Part shown: positions 63,091 through 64,000 of the stretch, piece by piece | Layout of the letters: each line of letters starts with the position of its first letter | Position numbering within the stretch: the stretch's first letter is position 1 | Assembly (NCBI RefSeq): GCF_000372725.1 | Contig: NW_005200169.1 | Span: 29,377 to 93,376 of the forward strand | DNA length: 64,000 nucleotides | DNA from: Emiliania huxleyi CCMP1516 | Taxonomy: Eukaryota > Haptophyta > Isochrysidales > Noelaerhabdaceae | Direction of reading: 5' to 3' | The notes under the pieces: model-generated | Seen by the model: the letters and a program-made list of their open reading frames with translations, nothing else | Told to the model about the DNA's origin: nothing | Databases searched by the model: none | Program-made: the position numbers and the translations under genes

Positions 63091-64000
63091 CTAGTTGCTG
63101 CACCCGCCCACGCCCATTCCATGCCCCGCCCATGCCACGCCCGTGCGCGTGCCACATGCCGTGCCCCATCCACAAATCGGCTGCCGCACCCGCCCTTCTC
63201 TGCGGCGCTTGCCCGCCAGCCCTAGGAGCCCCTCCCGCCTGGGCGCGCCGCCCCGCATGTACATGTACATGTGCATGCCCGCATGTACCGTCGAGTTTTG
63301 TGTCTTTGTATATAACAGAGTTGAGAGGGCCGCAGGGGCGGAGCTCGCCTTGCCGACCGCCTCCTCCCGGCCAACATACCCGCCGAGTGCCGCGTACGTG
63401 GCGCCGGCGTCGCCGCTGGCCATCCCGGCTGCCGCCGGGCTCTCGTCGCCAGCCCTCGTGCTGCGCCGCTCCCTTGGCTGTGTCGGAGCGGGCTCGCAGG
63501 TCAGCAGCGCGTCCCCAGCCTCGTCGCCGTCCCCCTCGACGTCGCTCCCCTTGTCGCTGGTGGCGACCGCGCTGCCGCTGTCGGTCGCGCTGGCCGGCAG
63601 CGCGTCCGCAGCCTCGTCGCTGCCCTCGCCGTCGCTGTCCTCGCCGCTGGTGGGGGCCGCGCCGCCGGCGCCGAGCGTCACCCGCCTCCACGACACTTCC
63701 TCTAAGTTGAGCCGGAAATCCTGGTCGGGGTAGCCGTCGTACTCGACCGCGTGCACGAGCCGGCCGTCCGAACCCTCCCCCCGCCCCGTGATGAGGCCCG
63801 GCCACCACCTCTGCTCGCCCAGGATCTCCACGTGCGTGCCAGTCTCGACGACAGCGTGCCCGGCGATCCTCGCCGCCGCGTCCACGCGCAGCCGTTTCCG
63901 CCGCGCCGTCTTAGACTCCGCGGCCTGCGGCAGGACGTAGTTCGGGCCGTACTCCGCGACGTTCGCGAGGACCTCGGCCGCGCTCACCGTCTCGACCGCG
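63091..64000 (-). CDS. Tudor/agenet-like protein, 5' end beyond the window
   Basis: Open frame from the right edge to the stop at 63091. Reading from the edge: AEYGPNYVLPQAAESKTARR, then HVEILGEQRWWPGLITGRGE and LVHAVEYDGYPDQDFRLNLE followed by EVSWRRV. The xVEILGE.RWWPG.I....V.Y.D pattern is a Tudor/agenet-type beta barrel, which reads methylated histones or DNA. An acidic Ser/Asp/Ala linker of repeated GSDxEGDxDEAxDALL form follows; the tail (MHMYMYMRGG) is coded by an ACATGT repeat and may be beyond the true end or an intron read-through. Confidence 0.5.
   Translation of the reverse strand, partial: AVETVSAAEVLANVAEYGPNYVLPQAAESKTARRKRLRVDAAARIAGHAVVETGTHVEILGEQRWWPGLITGRGEGSDGRLVHAVEYDGYPDQDFRLNLEEVSWRRVTLGAGGAAPTSGEDSDGEGSDEAADALPASATDSGSAVATSDKGSDVEGDGDEAGDALLTCEPAPTQPRERRSTRAGDESPAAAGMASGDAGATYAALGGYVGREEAVGKASSAPAALSTLLYTKTQNSTVHAGMHMYMYMRGGAPRREGLLGLAGKRRREGRVRQPICGWGTACGTRTGVAWAGHGMGVGGCSN

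Overview
The window is nuclear DNA of a GC-rich unicellular alga, most likely a haptophyte of the Emiliania/Gephyrocapsa type. That assignment is inference. It rests on extreme GC content in coding DNA, many introns of about 60-120 bp with mostly GC-AG rather than GT-AG ends, a DUF3593+DUF2499 plastid-type protein, LCIB-type and YSL-type genes, an axonemal dynein chain (so a flagellate stage) and BspA-type leucine-rich repeats. All protein names come from reading translated exons by eye; no search was run.

Layout. 1-3.6 kb: a LYAR-type zinc-finger gene (minus, cut by the left edge) and a divergent oligopeptide/YSL transporter. 4.5-8.9 kb: Sec62 and a small ShK-domain membrane protein, bracketed by an inverted pair of 230-bp repeats. 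9.3-11.1 kb: a MITE-like element and a short HTH protein. 11.5-17.8 kb: a GH20 hexosaminidase, a GNAT acetyltransferase divergent from a Ppx/GppA phosphatase, and a ThrE-type exporter. 18.2-24.2 kb: a FANCI-like DNA-repair gene. 24.2-28.2 kb: repeats and gene debris. 28.2-30.4 kb: RibD (riboflavin synthesis) in twelve exons. 31.4-36.9 kb: a truncated LCIB-type carbonic anhydrase, a proline/cysteine-rich membrane protein, a low-complexity ORF and a TTAA-flanked transposon. 36.9-46.6 kb: a CobW/ZNG1 zinc GTPase, an ABC half-transporter-like gene, a DUF3422 protein and the chromatin protein YL1/VPS72. 47.6-52.6 kb: a dynein intermediate chain and the DUF3593-DUF2499 protein. 53.4-58.6 kb: two unrecognised proteins and an amino-acid permease. 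58.7-64 kb: a sequencing gap with duplicated flanks, a mobile-element-like ORF, an LRR protein and a Tudor-like gene cut by the right edge. These are unrelated housekeeping genes, often head-to-head, with no operon logic.

The main discovery is in the introns. In gene after gene (RibD, FANCI, DUF3422, ThrE, YL1, LYAR, Sec62, dynein chain, DUF3593/2499, CobW) the sequence at the 5' end of the intron is a copy of the first bases of the next exon. The duplication usually begins at AG|GC or AG|GT, so one short duplicated target supplies both the donor and the acceptor. Copies range from about 8 to 37 nt and from perfect to decayed. The bases between them belong to a few short repeat families shared by introns of different genes. 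This is the signature expected of introner-like elements that insert with target-site duplication and create a spliceable intron at once. One FANCI locus has become a tandem array of 42-bp introns separated by 21-bp exon copies.
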